A stretch of DNA of 34,834 bases, taken from positions 1 through 34,834 of the forward strand of contig JARLIW010000218.1 in NCBI GenBank assembly GCA_031291515.1. The letters are read 5' to 3'. Below are positions 14,272-22,695 of this stretch, one piece after another; position 1 is the first letter of the stretch; each line of letters begins with the position of its first letter. The position numbers and the translations under genes are program-made. The notes beneath the pieces were generated by a model. It saw only the letters and a program-made list of their open reading frames with translations. It was not told the DNA's origin and ran no database searches. This DNA comes from Beijerinckiaceae bacterium (GTDB lineage Bacteria > Pseudomonadota > Alphaproteobacteria > Rhizobiales > Beijerinckiaceae).

Positions 14272-15537
14272 TCAGGTGTGATCGCCGCCGGCCAGGAATT
14301 GCGTGGGATCGACCGGCGTCGAGCCTTTGCGCAATTCGAAATGCAGTTGCGGCGACGCGACATTGCCGCTCTGCCCCGATTTCGCGATGACCTGGCCCCG
14401 CTTGACCTGCTCCCCGCGCTTCACGTCGAGCTCGCCATTATTGGCATAGGCCGAGACGTATCCGTTGGGATGGCGGATCAGCACCAAATTGCCGAAACCT
14501 TTGATTTCGCTGCCGGCATAAGCGACCACGCCGGATTCCGCGGCCTTGACCGCCGTTCCCTCCGGGACCGCGATATTGATGCCGTCATTGCCGCCGGACT
14601 TGAAGCCTTGGATAATGCGCCCCCGCGCGGGCCAACGAAACTCGGGATTCGCGGCGGTGCTCACGGGCGTCGCGGGCGGCAGGCTCGCGGTCGGCGTCAC
14701 ATCGACGGCGGGCACGGGCTTCTTGACCGGGACGTCCTCGACCTTTGCCGTCTTGATGGGCTTGATCGGTTCGGCATGCGGAGCGACGGGCTTCGGCGCG
14801 ATCTCGGCCTTCTTGACCGGTTCGACCTTTTTCGCTCCAACGTCGGCGTGCTCGGCTTTGGAGGGAGCCGTCGGCGCCGCCTTGGCGACCTTGCGTTCCA
14901 GGAGCTTCTCGCGCGCCGAATGATCATGCCTCGGCTTGTCGGAGACAACCGGCTTCGCGGGCGCGGCGGCGGTCCGGACGACCGGCGCTCCCGAGGCGCT
15001 ATAGACCGGGATGAGAAGGCGCGTGCCCGCGTGAATTTGCGACGACGCGTTCAAGCCGTTGACGTGCAACAGAACGTCCGGCGGGACATTGTAGCGTTCG
15101 CCCAGGATTCGCGCGGTTTCGCCCTGCGCGGCGATCACGGGCATCCCACCCTGCGCGGACCATCCGCCATGACCCGAAGCAATCGAGGCGGTCGCCGTTT
15201 CGGCGTGCATCGGAACAGGCCCCTCGGCCAGCCTCGGACTTTCGTGGGCGGGCGCCTCGTAATTCGCGTATTGCGGACCGACGTGGCGCTCAGGCAGCGA
15301 ACCGGTCTGTTCGGGAGCCGGAAGCGGCTGGGAAAAGATCGGCGACGGCGAAGCGGGACGATAATCATGGTCCGGCGCCGGCTGGCGATCGGCTGAAGCG
15401 GTCGCGTAAGGGTTGCCGAGTGGATTTGACGCGAGGCGATCGGAGTCCGCGCAACCGGCGAGCATAGCCGCCGCAGCGCCCGCCAGAGCAAACCGGGCGA
15501 GACGGCCCGAGCCGGAAATCGTACAAACTTTACGCAT
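14272..15537 (-). CDS. LysM and degenerate LytM (M23) lipoprotein, NlpD/DipM-like
   Basis: 421 residues with a lipoprotein signal: hydrophobic stretch to the lipobox LAGC with Cys29. A LysM peptidoglycan-binding repeat lies at about 115-165 (GETARILGERYNVPP...NGLNASSQIHAG...LLIPV). A lysine/proline/alanine-rich linker (about 180-295) leads to a LytM domain at 297-416. Its zinc site is broken: the usual H-x3-D reads N317-x3-N321 (NDGINIA), the YAH histidine is Asn366, and the H-x-H pair reads Q397-L-H399. Degenerate LytM proteins such as EnvC, NlpD and DipM do not cut the wall but activate amidases at division, so that role is inferred. Members of this family usually follow pcm; here gfa lies between. 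An inverted repeat (ACCTAC/GTAGGT, 15544-15568) lies just upstream of the start. Confidence 0.88.
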   Translation of the reverse strand: MRKVCTISGSGRLARFALAGAAAAMLAGCADSDRLASNPLGNPYATASADRQPAPDHDYRPASPSPIFSQPLPAPEQTGSLPERHVGPQYANYEAPAHESPRLAEGPVPMHAETATASIASGHGGWSAQGGMPVIAAQGETARILGERYNVPPDVLLHVNGLNASSQIHAGTRLLIPVYSASGAPVVRTAAAPAKPVVSDKPRHDHSAREKLLERKVAKAAPTAPSKAEHADVGAKKVEPVKKAEIAPKPVAPHAEPIKPIKTAKVEDVPVKKPVPAVDVTPTASLPPATPVSTAANPEFRWPARGRIIQGFKSGGNDGINIAVPEGTAVKAAESGVVAYAGSEIKGFGNLVLIRHPNGYVSAYANNGELDVKRGEQVKRGQVIAKSGQSGNVASPQLHFELRKGSTPVDPTQFLAGGDHT

Positions 15538-16000
15538 GACGCAACCTACAAACGCGGGTTCAGTAGGTGCATTAACGATGACGCGAGTTAAGGGAGAGTT
15601 TAAGATAAACGGCTTTTCCCAAAAAAGACCACGAAGTTAAACTTAACGAAAATTAAGTATCTCCACGGCAACAGAGACGCTCGGGACTCGTCGCGGCGCG
15701 ATGAAACTAGGGCCGGTGGACTCCGGCGGCGTCGCCGACGTCGATCGAAGTTTTCCCGCAACAAACAGGGCGTTACGCGATCGGCGTCGAAACGCCCCGC
15801 AGGCACGGTTATAATATAACATTAAAAAAAATTTGGACATTCTCCACGAAACTTAAGCATAACTAATCCTTATGCGCCTTTCAAACCCGGCCATTCGCCG
15901 TTAAAAGGTCAAACTGGTTGCCCCTAAGCCCTGGACCTCCCCGGCAAAGGCGCCCGTGTCAAACTGATGCTCGCACACTCTTTTACCCGGAAGGTCTTCG
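15538..16000. other. AT-rich 463-base divergent spacer, no convincing gene
   Basis: The spacer separates the LytM lipoprotein (minus) and gfa (plus) and should hold both promoters. It is unusually AT-rich for this genome: I count 12 G+C in bases 15811-15860. It contains ACTTAA (15641-15646) and TTAAGT (15653-15658) as an inverted repeat, three TTAA tetramers between 15637 and 15656, a TATAAT at 15810-15815 inside a near-palindromic GTTATAATATAAC, an A8 run just after it, and a small GGCGT-CGAA-ACGCC hairpin at 15783-15796. No -35 box fits the TATAAT at 17 bases. A 65-codon minus-strand frame at 15643-15840 has no recognisable features. A ribosome site GGAAGG lies at about 15989-15994 for gfa. 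Confidence 0.6.
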
Positions 16001-16675
16001 ATGGCTACACCTGCTCTTCACCCGGCAATCGATAATGGTATCACGCCCGGCGTTCCCAACTTCGGCGGCGGCACGCTGCATTGCCATTGTCCGACAAACA
16101 AGGTCGAGGTCACCCTTACCGGCGATGTCGTGCACAACCACGCCTGTGGCTGCTCGAAGTGCTGGAAGCCGACTGGCGCGGTCTTCTCCGTTATCGGCGT
16201 CATCCCGGTCGCCAATGTCAAGGTCACGGCGCATCCCGAAAAACTCAAGATCGTCGACGAAAGCGCGACCATCCAGCGCCATGCCTGCAAGGACTGCGGC
16301 GTTCATCTTTACGGCCGCATCGAAAAGGATCATGCGTTCAAGGGTCTCGACTTCGTTCATACCGAGCTGAGCGACGCCAAGGGCTGGCAGGCTCCGCAAT
16401 TCGCGGCCTTCGTCTCATCGATCATCGAGCAGGGTTACGAGCCCTCGGGCATGGACGCCGTCCGCGCCCGGTTCAAGGAACTCGGCCTCCCAACTTACGA
16501 TGCCTTGTCCCCGCCGCTGATGGATGCGCTCGCGTCTTTCACGGCGCAAAAGGCCGGAACAGCTTATGTCGAGAAGGCGGCGGCGGCTCCGAAGGCCGCG
16601 CCAAAGCCTGCCGCCGCCCCCGCGAAGCCGCAAACGTTCTTCGGCTGGCTCGGTTCGCTGTTTGGCGGCAAGTAA
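16001..16675 (+). CDS. gfa: glutathione-dependent formaldehyde-activating enzyme (S-(hydroxymethyl)glutathione synthase)
   Basis: 224 residues. The Gfa domain (1-190) carries the seven zinc cysteines in the family pattern: C28 and C30, C49, C51 and C54, and C96 and C99, each in recognisable context (HCHC, CGCSKC, CKDC). Gfa speeds the reaction of formaldehyde with glutathione, the entry step of the GSH-linked oxidation route, so it points to C1 or aromatic-methyl metabolism. Canonical Gfa is about 190 residues; here an alanine/proline/lysine linker (about 192-209) and a short aromatic-glycine tail ([13 protein letters not shown]) are added. It is alone on the plus strand between pcm and the LytM lipoprotein gene, both on the minus strand, breaking an order that is usually continuous in this class. 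The partner dehydrogenase is not in the window. Confidence 0.92.
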   Translation: MATPALHPAIDNGITPGVPNFGGGTLHCHCPTNKVEVTLTGDVVHNHACGCSKCWKPTGAVFSVIGVIPVANVKVTAHPEKLKIVDESATIQRHACKDCGVHLYGRIEKDHAFKGLDFVHTELSDAKGWQAPQFAAFVSSIIEQGYEPSGMDAVRARFKELGLPTYDALSPPLMDALASFTAQKAGTAYVEKAAAAPKAAPKPAAAPAKPQTFFGWLGSLFGGK

Positions 16676-16689
16676 GATCGAACTGACGA

Positions 16690-16723
16690 GGGATCGCGGC
16701 GGTTACAAAGCCGCCGCGATCCC
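16690..16723. terminator. long stem shared by the gfa and pcm 3' ends
   Basis: GGGATCGCGGCGG (16690-16702) and CCGCCGCGATCCC (16711-16723) form a perfect 13-base-pair stem around an eight-base loop. It starts 14 bases after the gfa stop. The pcm stop codon lies in the loop and one arm encodes the last residues of Pcm. No T run follows on either strand, so it may act as a processing or blocking stem, or as a terminator that needs help, rather than a classical intrinsic terminator. Confidence 0.6.
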
Positions 16724-17407
16724 CGGAATCATCGACGGCAGGCGGCACGGGCAAACCAAGGTTTCCTTTGTGCCGTCACCACGCCTTTGAATCACAGCGG
16801 CATGCGGCGCGCTCGCCGCCGGGCGGGCGCAGACCAGAAGGCCCTCGGGGGCCAACCGCTTCACGAAGACGTCCGTATCCGTCACAAGTCCGTGGACGAT
16901 GATCCGATCGAAAGCCTCCGCCGCGAGCGGCAAGGCGAGGCCATCGCCCCAGACGATCGCCGCATTGCCGATGTCGAGCGCGACCAGACGGTCCCGCGCG
17001 GCGAGCGCCAAGGTTTGAAATCGCTCGACGCCGATGACATCCGCCGCCATGGCCGCGAGAATTGCGGTCGCGTAGCCCGAACCCGCGCCGACCTCGAGAA
17101 CATGATGCCGGGGTTCGATCGCCAACGCTTCGATCATCCGCGCGAGGAGCCAAGGCTCAGGCATCGTTTGCCCGCACGCCAACGGCACCGGCACGTCGCG
17201 GGCGGCGAGCGCGCGATAGGCGGCATCGACGAAAAACGCGCGCGGGATGAGTTCGAACGCGCGCAGGACGCCGAGATCGTGGATCCCGCGCGCGCGCATG
17301 CGCAAAAAGAACGCCGCCTTGGCCTGCGCGGTCTCGATTTCGTCGCCGTCGCGGAGGGCCGGCGCCAACCCGCTGGCGGAAACGTCAGGATTCAAAGAGT
17401 TGCGCAT
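16703..17407 (-). CDS. pcm: protein-L-isoaspartate O-methyltransferase Pcm
   Basis: A 234-residue SAM methyltransferase. Characteristic pieces are the substrate-recognition loop IPRAFFVDAAYRALAARDVPVPLACGQTMPEP (with the family's GQT in place of GQTIS), motif I HVLEVGAGSGYATAILA at about 97-113, and the later IVWGDGLALPL and FDRIIVHGLV segments. Pcm methylates isoaspartyl residues in aged proteins so that they can be repaired. The sequence is a somewhat divergent alphaproteobacterial form. The start lies inside surE, overlapping its end by 23 bases, so the two are translated together. It is the last gene of the tat-serS-surE-pcm run. Confidence 0.9.
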   Translation of the reverse strand: MRNSLNPDVSASGLAPALRDGDEIETAQAKAAFFLRMRARGIHDLGVLRAFELIPRAFFVDAAYRALAARDVPVPLACGQTMPEPWLLARMIEALAIEPRHHVLEVGAGSGYATAILAAMAADVIGVERFQTLALAARDRLVALDIGNAAIVWGDGLALPLAAEAFDRIIVHGLVTDTDVFVKRLAPEGLLVCARPAASAPHAAVIQRRGDGTKETLVCPCRLPSMIPGIAAAL

Positions 17408-18167
17408 AGCGCGTCACCGTCGGCTCGTCCGTCAAATCGAGCTTGAGCGGCGTGACCGAGATCCGGTTCTTCGACAAAGCTTCCAGATCGGTTCCCGCCG
17501 AGATCTCGTAATTCTGCCGTCCGAAACCGATCCAGTAATAGGCATTGTGCCGCCCATCGAGCCGGGACTCGATCTGGACCGCCAAGGCGTCGCGCCGCCC
17601 CTGCACCGTGGCGCTGATCCCCTCGACCCGTTCAGCGGGACAGGGCGGGAAATTGAGGTTGATGATAATATCCCTGCCGAAACCCGCCGCGAGAATCCGT
17701 TGGATGAGGCCGGGTGCATGCGCCTCGGCGCAGTCCCAACGAATTCCCTCGCGTCCGCCGGGGCCGCCATAGGCGTTCTTGCCATAGGCCTGCGATAGAG
17801 CGAACGAAGGAATGCCGAGGATCGTGCCTTCCATCGCGCCCGCGATCGTGCCGGAGTAAGTGACGTCCTCGGCGATATTCTGGCCGGCGTTGACGCCGGA
17901 GAGTACGAGGTCGGGCTTCACGCCGCCGAGAATGTGTTTGACGCCCATGATCACGCAATCCGTCGGCGTCCCCTTCACGGCGTAGCGCCGCTCGGAAATC
18001 GTCCGCAGCCGCAACGGATCATTGACCGATAGCGAATGCGCGACGCCGGATTGATCGGTTTCCGGCGCGACGACGAGAACCTCGCCGCCGAGCTTGGCCG
18101 CGATCCGCTCCAACACGGCGAGGCCCGGTGCATGAATGCCATCGTCATTGGTGATGAGAATACGCAT
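17385..18167 (-). CDS. surE: 5'/3'-nucleotidase SurE
   Basis: A 260-residue metal-dependent nucleotidase of the SurE fold. The N-terminal ILITNDDGIHAPGL motif supplies the metal-binding aspartates D8 and D9, and the LVVAPETDQSGVAHSLS and LVLSGVNAGQNIAEDVTYSGTIAGAMEG segments complete the active site. SurE removes phosphate from nucleoside monophosphates and is linked to stationary-phase survival. The gene starts 16 bases after serS and overlaps pcm, as in many proteobacteria. Start ATG at 18167 fits the family exactly. Confidence 0.97.
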   Translation of the reverse strand: MRILITNDDGIHAPGLAVLERIAAKLGGEVLVVAPETDQSGVAHSLSVNDPLRLRTISERRYAVKGTPTDCVIMGVKHILGGVKPDLVLSGVNAGQNIAEDVTYSGTIAGAMEGTILGIPSFALSQAYGKNAYGGPGGREGIRWDCAEAHAPGLIQRILAAGFGRDIIINLNFPPCPAERVEGISATVQGRRDALAVQIESRLDGRHNAYYWIGFGRQNYEISAGTDLEALSKNRISVTPLKLDLTDEPTVTRYAQLFES

Positions 18168-18183
18168 GCGGCCTCTCCGTGGT

Positions 18184-19494
18184 TCAGCTGGCGCGCGACA
18201 GGCGCGTCACGCCGCCCATATACGGTTTCAGCACGTCAGGCACGCGAACCGAACCATCTTCCTCTTGATAATTTTCGAGCACCGCCACCAAGGCTCGCCC
18301 GACCGCGACGCCGGACCCGTTGAGCGTGTGCACGAAACGCGTGGCCTTGGCACCCGCCGGGCGATACCGCGCGTTCAAACGCCGCGCCTGGAAATCGCCG
18401 CAGACCGAGCAGGACGAAATTTCGCGATAGCGGTCCTGGCCGGGCAACCAGACCTCGATGTCATAGGTTTTTTGGCTCGCGAACCCCATGTCCCCGGTGC
18501 AAAGCGTCATCACGCGATAGGCAAGGCCCAAGCGCTTCAACACCTCCTCGGCGCACGAAAGCATACGTTCATGCTCGGCCTCCGATTGCTCCGGCGTGGT
18601 GATCGAAACCAGCTCGACCTTGGTGAACTGATGCTGACGGATCATGCCGCGCGTATCGCGTCCCGCCGCCCCGGCCTCGGCGCGAAAACACGGCGTCGAG
18701 GCCGTGACGCGGATCGGCAATACCGCCTCGTCGAGGATCGACTCGCGGACGAGATTGGTGAGCGGCACTTCGGCGGTCGGGATGAGCCAGAGATTTTGCC
18801 CAACCTCGGCTTCGACGTTCTCGCGTATGACGAGGAACTGATCCTCGCGAAATTTCGGCAATTGCGCGGTGCCGAACATCGCCTCGTCGCGCACCAGGAT
18901 CGGCGGATTGACCTCGGTATAGCCATGCGTTTCGGTATGGAGATCGAGCATGAACTGCGACAGCGCGCGCTCCAGGCGGGCGAGCGGTCCCTTGTTCACG
19001 ACGAAACGCGCGCCCGAGAGCTTGGCGGCGGTTTCGAAATCCATCAAGCCGAGGGCTTCGCCGATCTCGAAATGCTCCTTCGGCTTGAAGCCGAACGTGG
19101 GCTTCTCGCCGACCACCCGCAGCTCGACATTATCGTTCTCGTCCTTGCCGAGCGGCACGGTGTCGAGCGGCAGGTTCGGGATTTCGAGAAGCAACGTCTC
19201 GAGCGCGGCAATCGCGTTCTTTTCCTCGAGTTCCAGCTCGGAAAAATTCACCTTGAGCGTCGCAACCTCGGCTTTGAGCGCCTCGGCGCGCGCAATGTCC
19301 TTGGCCTTCATGGCCTCGCCGACCTCCTTCGAGGCCGCGTTGCGCCGCTCTTGGACGGCCTGAAGCTTGGCGATCGCCGCGCGGCGCGTGTCGTCGAGCG
19401 CGAGGATCTCGGGCGACAAGGCCCCCAAGCCCCGGCGTGCCCGCCCCTCGTCGAAGGCTTCGGCATTCTCGCGTATCCATTTCAGATCGTACAT
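18184..19494 (-). CDS. serS: seryl-tRNA synthetase
   Basis: A 436-residue class II synthetase. The N-terminal region (about 1-110) is the antiparallel coiled coil that holds the long variable arm of tRNA-Ser. The catalytic domain follows, with motif 2 around [24 protein letters not shown] and motif 3 near the C-terminus ([28 protein letters not shown]). The TAEVPLTNL stretch that contacts serine is present. It charges tRNA-Ser with serine, and also tRNA-Sec where that exists. It is followed by surE and preceded by tatC, 133 bases upstream, a conserved order in alphaproteobacteria. No leader element is apparent in that spacer apart from GC-rich dyads. Confidence 0.98.
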   Translation of the reverse strand: MYDLKWIRENAEAFDEGRARRGLGALSPEILALDDTRRAAIAKLQAVQERRNAASKEVGEAMKAKDIARAEALKAEVATLKVNFSELELEEKNAIAALETLLLEIPNLPLDTVPLGKDENDNVELRVVGEKPTFGFKPKEHFEIGEALGLMDFETAAKLSGARFVVNKGPLARLERALSQFMLDLHTETHGYTEVNPPILVRDEAMFGTAQLPKFREDQFLVIRENVEAEVGQNLWLIPTAEVPLTNLVRESILDEAVLPIRVTASTPCFRAEAGAAGRDTRGMIRQHQFTKVELVSITTPEQSEAEHERMLSCAEEVLKRLGLAYRVMTLCTGDMGFASQKTYDIEVWLPGQDRYREISSCSVCGDFQARRLNARYRPAGAKATRFVHTLNGSGVAVGRALVAVLENYQEEDGSVRVPDVLKPYMGGVTRLSRAS

Positions 19495-19627
19495 GAATCC
19501 GAAGCCTCTTAAGGTGGCGCCACGGCGCCGGGACTATCATCGAAGGGCATCACGCCGAAAAACATCGCGCCGCGACGCGCCGCCTTGAAAGAGCGACGTT
19601 CGCGGCGATTCGTCTAGCCCCCGGCCG

Positions 19628-20410
19628 CTAAACCTGGCCTTTTGCCGCCTCATCCTTCGCGCGCTTTCGCTCGATCAGCATGACGGCGAGAATCGAGCCC
19701 TCATAGAGACCGACGGCCGGAACGGCCAGCGCCAACATCGAAAAGGCGTCGGGCGGCGTCAGGATCGCGGCAACGATAAACACCAGCACGATGGCGTACC
19801 GCCGCTTCGATCTGAGAAATTCCGAGGAGACGATTCCGATTTGTCCAAGCAGCGTCAGAATGACCGGAAGCTGGAACATCAAGCCAAAGGCAAAGATCAG
19901 CGTCATGATCAGGGACAGATATTCGCTGACCTTTGGAAGAAGCTGGATTTGCGCCCGGCCCGGCTCTTTCGATTGCTCCATACCGATGAAAAAACTCAAC
20001 AAATTCGGCATGACGACGTAAAAAACCATCAACGCGCCGATCGCGAAAAACACCGGCGTGGCGCAGAGGTAAGGCAAGAAAGCCCGCCGCTCGTGCTTGT
20101 ACAGTCCCGGCGCGACAAAAGCGTAGAGCTGCGCGAAGATCATTGGACAGGACAAATAGGCGGCGGCAAAGAAAGCGACTTTGAGCTGCGTGAAGAAATA
20201 TTCCTGCGGCGCCGTGTAGATCAGCCGCGCCTCCGCCCCCGCGACATGCTGATATGGAATTACCAGCAGATTATAAAGGTCTTTCGCGAAAAAATAGCAC
20301 AGGATGAACATCGCGAAAAAAGCGATCAGCGCCCGGATCAGCCGCGTCCGCAGCTCCACGAGATGATCCATGAGAGGCGCTTTGCTCGCCTCGATATCGG
20401 CATCGGTCAT
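19628..20410 (-). CDS. tatC: twin-arginine translocase subunit TatC
   Basis: 260 residues from the ATG at 20410, chosen over a TTG at 20428; a GGAGG lies 11 bases before it. The protein has the six membrane helices of TatC and the conserved MDHLVELRTRLIRAL start, the first periplasmic loop with YTAPQEYFFTQLKVAFFAAAYLSCP, and ending LALPAVGLYEGSI. TatC with TatB recognises twin-arginine signal peptides of folded proteins such as cofactor enzymes. It is 72 bases downstream of tatB. A short charged C-terminal tail is present. Confidence 0.97.
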   Translation of the reverse strand: MTDADIEASKAPLMDHLVELRTRLIRALIAFFAMFILCYFFAKDLYNLLVIPYQHVAGAEARLIYTAPQEYFFTQLKVAFFAAAYLSCPMIFAQLYAFVAPGLYKHERRAFLPYLCATPVFFAIGALMVFYVVMPNLLSFFIGMEQSKEPGRAQIQLLPKVSEYLSLIMTLIFAFGLMFQLPVILTLLGQIGIVSSEFLRSKRRYAIVLVFIVAAILTPPDAFSMLALAVPAVGLYEGSILAVMLIERKRAKDEAAKGQV

Positions 20411-20482
20411 GGGGCGACGCCCCTCCAATCGGGTCTAGACATCATCAGGGAGGGCTTTAGCAGAACCCAGGGCCGCTTGTCC

Positions 20483-20935
20483 TCACGCGCCGTCATGAAC
20501 GGGCGGCGGCAGGACCGGAAGGGCGGACTCTTCGACGGATTCGAACGTCTTGGCCGGCTGATGCGGCAGCGGCTCCGGCTCCTGATCCAACTCCGGAGGC
20601 GCAAGACTTGCGGGCGCGACGCTGTGACCCTGCGAGGTCGCGGCGGGGACATCCGGACTCGGCGACAGCAACGGCTCGGACTTTTTGCGGACTTCGGGAA
20701 AACTCGACTCGATTTCGGCGGCCTTGGCGAGTTTGTCCGCCTCGCGCCTGAGATCAGCCATGTCCGCTTCGCGCATGGCATCCATGAACTGACCTTGAAA
20801 TTCGCTGGCCATCCGACGCATTTTGCCGACGAACTGGCCAATCTGCCGAAGCACGCGCGGAAGATCTTTCGACGGAATGAACACAAGCGCCACGATGCCG
20901 ATGATCAACAGCTTCCCGGCGTCAAAATCGAACAT
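20483..20935 (-). CDS. tatB: twin-arginine translocase subunit TatB
   Basis: 150 residues from the ATG at 20935 (MFDF), nine codons inside a longer open frame that begins with a less likely start. The typical short N-terminal membrane helix (about 6-21) ends at a conserved proline hinge (IPSKDLPRVLRQIGQFVGKMRRM), followed by an amphipathic helix to about residue 65. The C-terminal half is proline-, serine- and glutamate-rich and probably disordered. TatB partners TatC in the substrate receptor complex. It is separated from tatA by 266 bases, an unusually long gap for this operon. Confidence 0.95.
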   Translation of the reverse strand: MFDFDAGKLLIIGIVALVFIPSKDLPRVLRQIGQFVGKMRRMASEFQGQFMDAMREADMADLRREADKLAKAAEIESSFPEVRKKSEPLLSPSPDVPAATSQGHSVAPASLAPPELDQEPEPLPHQPAKTFESVEESALPVLPPPVHDGA

Positions 20936-21047
20936 GGACAACCCTAACCGGCGCTTCGGCACATTTTGGAAACGGGCAACACGGCCATCGTCGCGAAAAA
21001 TGCGCCCAGTCTTTGCAGAGGATCAGAACTCAAGGGACCAAGCGCCG

Positions 21048-21075
21048 CCAGAGAACAAGTCTACCAGAGAACAAG
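21048..21075. repeat. 12-base tandem direct repeat between tatB and tatA
   Basis: CCAGAGAACAAG occurs twice, at 21048-21059 and 21064-21075, a 16-base period. It lies in the 266-base gap between tatA and tatB. The rest of the gap shows no coding potential I trust and no clear hairpin. The repeat could be a duplicated regulator site or replication slippage; no function can be assigned. Confidence 0.5.
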
Positions 21076-21201
21076 GTCCGCGGACGCGGCCAAACACAGC
21101 CGGGCCAAGCATTTTGAACCCGGAATTACCCCAAGCTGAAAACAAGCGATCACGAATACGCGGGATCGGCCTAGACGCCCACCCGTGCTTTCACCCAGGC
21201 C

Positions 21202-21450
21202 TCAGCTCGCCTTCGGTGCCTCGGAGACCTTGCTCAGGTCGGCGACGGTCGCGGGCTGATGATCGAGCGTACGCGCCGGCTCGGCCGGACGGGCCTCGAC
21301 CTTCTCGTCATCGTCCGAGAGACCTTTCTTGAAGCTTTTGATACCCTTGGCAACATCTCCCATGATGTCGGAAATTTTGTTGCGGCCACCAAAAAAGATC
21401 AGCGCGATGGCGCCGAGGATGATGAGGTGCGGAAGCGATAGGCTACCCAT
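21202..21450 (-). CDS. tatA: twin-arginine translocase subunit TatA
   Basis: An 82-residue protein with one N-terminal membrane helix (about 6-20, LPHLIILGAIALIFFGG) and the amphipathic helix NKISDIMGDVAKGIKSFKKGL with the conserved FKKG end, then a charged, poorly conserved tail. TatA oligomerises to form the passage for folded proteins. It is the first gene of the tat run on the minus strand. An AAGGCGGAG ribosome site precedes the start at 8 bases, and upstream is a 180-base spacer to the epimerase gene, where a weak promoter pair (TTGTTT, 17 bases, TAAATC) could be read on the minus strand. Confidence 0.95.
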   Translation of the reverse strand: MGSLSLPHLIILGAIALIFFGGRNKISDIMGDVAKGIKSFKKGLSDDDEKVEARPAEPARTLDHQPATVADLSKVSEAPKAS

Positions 21451-21630
21451 GTGAAAACTCCGCCTTCCGGCTGTTTCTGGATTAATTGAATAGATTTAGG
21501 CCGGTCCCGAGGCGAAAACAAGGAGACAGTTGATCGAAGCGGCATCGAGACGGCGTCGACCTTTCGAAAACGCGATTTGGGATGGATCGGCCGCATTGCC
21601 TTCGGATGAATCCCGCTCGAGGGTGGCCCC

Positions 21631-22497
21631 TCACCTCTCAAACCCATAAACGGCGACATGGCTGCGTTCCGCCCCCGGCGGGAGGTGAATCATCGATGGC
21701 TTGGTCAAGAAATCGCCTGTGCCGTCGGCATCATCGCCTCGCCCGGTCCAGGCCTCGATCGACAAAAATTTTCCCTCCGGCTTCGACCATAAAGCGATAT
21801 GCGGAAAATCGTCGAGCTCCACGGTAATGGTTGCTCCGTGCTCGCGGCCGAACCGGAGAGACCGGCTCCGCGCGTCGAGGAAACACAAGGCTTCGTGCGC
21901 GAACAAGGCCGCGGACAGCGGGAGACGACCTCCCTCGAGCGGCACCGGCCGGGTGTCCCGAGTAAAGAGCCCCTCGGAGATGATGGGAACGGCAGGGGCT
22001 TCCGCCTCCGCGAACGTGATGTGGTATTCGTCCAACGTTCCCCCGGCGAAAGGCCAGCGGAAGCCGGGATGCAGACCGCAAGCATAGGGCATGGCCGTCT
22101 CGCCGCGATTCGACACCGTAAGTTCGATGCGCAAGCCGACTCCGGTGAGGCGATAGGTCACGCGGAATACAAAATCATAGGGGTAAAGCGCCCGGCTCGC
22201 CTCCGACGCCTCCAAGACGAGGCATGCGTGGTCGTCGCTCCGCCCGGCAAGCCGGAACGGCAGATGCCGGGCAAAGCCATGAAGACCGAGCGGATAACGC
22301 CGCCCCGCGATCGTCACCCTGCCCTCGCGCGTCCAGCCGACCACGGGAAACAGAACCGGAGACGAATCTGGCCAAATCGCGGGAACGGGCGTCCAAATCC
22401 GCTCCGCCCCATGCACAATCCAGCTCTGGAGTTCCGCGCCGCGCAGGGCAATTGCGGCCGCGGCGTCCCCATGTCTCAGGTAAATCGTGTCGCCCAT
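21631..22497 (-). CDS. aldose 1-epimerase family protein (LacX/YihR-like)
   Basis: 288 residues forming the beta-sandwich of the galactose mutarotase superfamily. Histidines at the expected active-site positions are visible in GLHGFAR (His73) and CGLHPGFRWPF (His143), and a C-terminal glutamate lies in FLSIEAWTG. The sequence belongs to the LacX-type branch, which interconverts anomers of aldoses or phosphosugars; the true substrate is unknown. The start at 22497 is followed directly by the first conserved strand. It lies 180 bases upstream of tatA on the same strand and is divergent from the hpnP-like gene, with 198 bases between starts. Confidence 0.88.
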   Translation of the reverse strand: MGDTIYLRHGDAAAAIALRGAELQSWIVHGAERIWTPVPAIWPDSSPVLFPVVGWTREGRVTIAGRRYPLGLHGFARHLPFRLAGRSDDHACLVLEASEASRALYPYDFVFRVTYRLTGVGLRIELTVSNRGETAMPYACGLHPGFRWPFAGGTLDEYHITFAEAEAPAVPIISEGLFTRDTRPVPLEGGRLPLSAALFAHEALCFLDARSRSLRFGREHGATITVELDDFPHIALWSKPEGKFLSIEAWTGRGDDADGTGDFLTKPSMIHLPPGAERSHVAVYGFER

Positions 22498-22695
22498 GCT
22501 GGATTGCGCAACCTCGAGCCTAAAGTTTCCCCGAGCTGCAACGATTGGACGGCCCCATCGTTACGCTCAAGCATGGACGATCAAAACAGGCGAGACCTAT
22601 CCGAACGTTAGATCGCGAACTCTAGCGTCCGAATGCCGCACAAGCTATGTTGTCGATGCCGAATCCGTAACGCGCGCCAGGATCATCCCCAACTC

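Noticed and set aside
15637-15656. CtrA-type TTAA boxes upstream of the LytM lipoprotein gene
   Set aside because: The spacings between TTAA tetramers are 2, 6 and 12 bases, not the seven of the CtrA motif.
15643-15840. A 65-codon minus-strand reading frame in the AT-rich spacer
   Set aside because: No ribosome site, no recognisable motif, and composition that changes abruptly within the frame; likely chance.
22498-22695. An EcfG-type promoter (GGAAC, 16-17 bases, CGTT) upstream of hpnP, as reported in related bacteria
   Set aside because: No GGAAC was found in the spacer on the coding strand.
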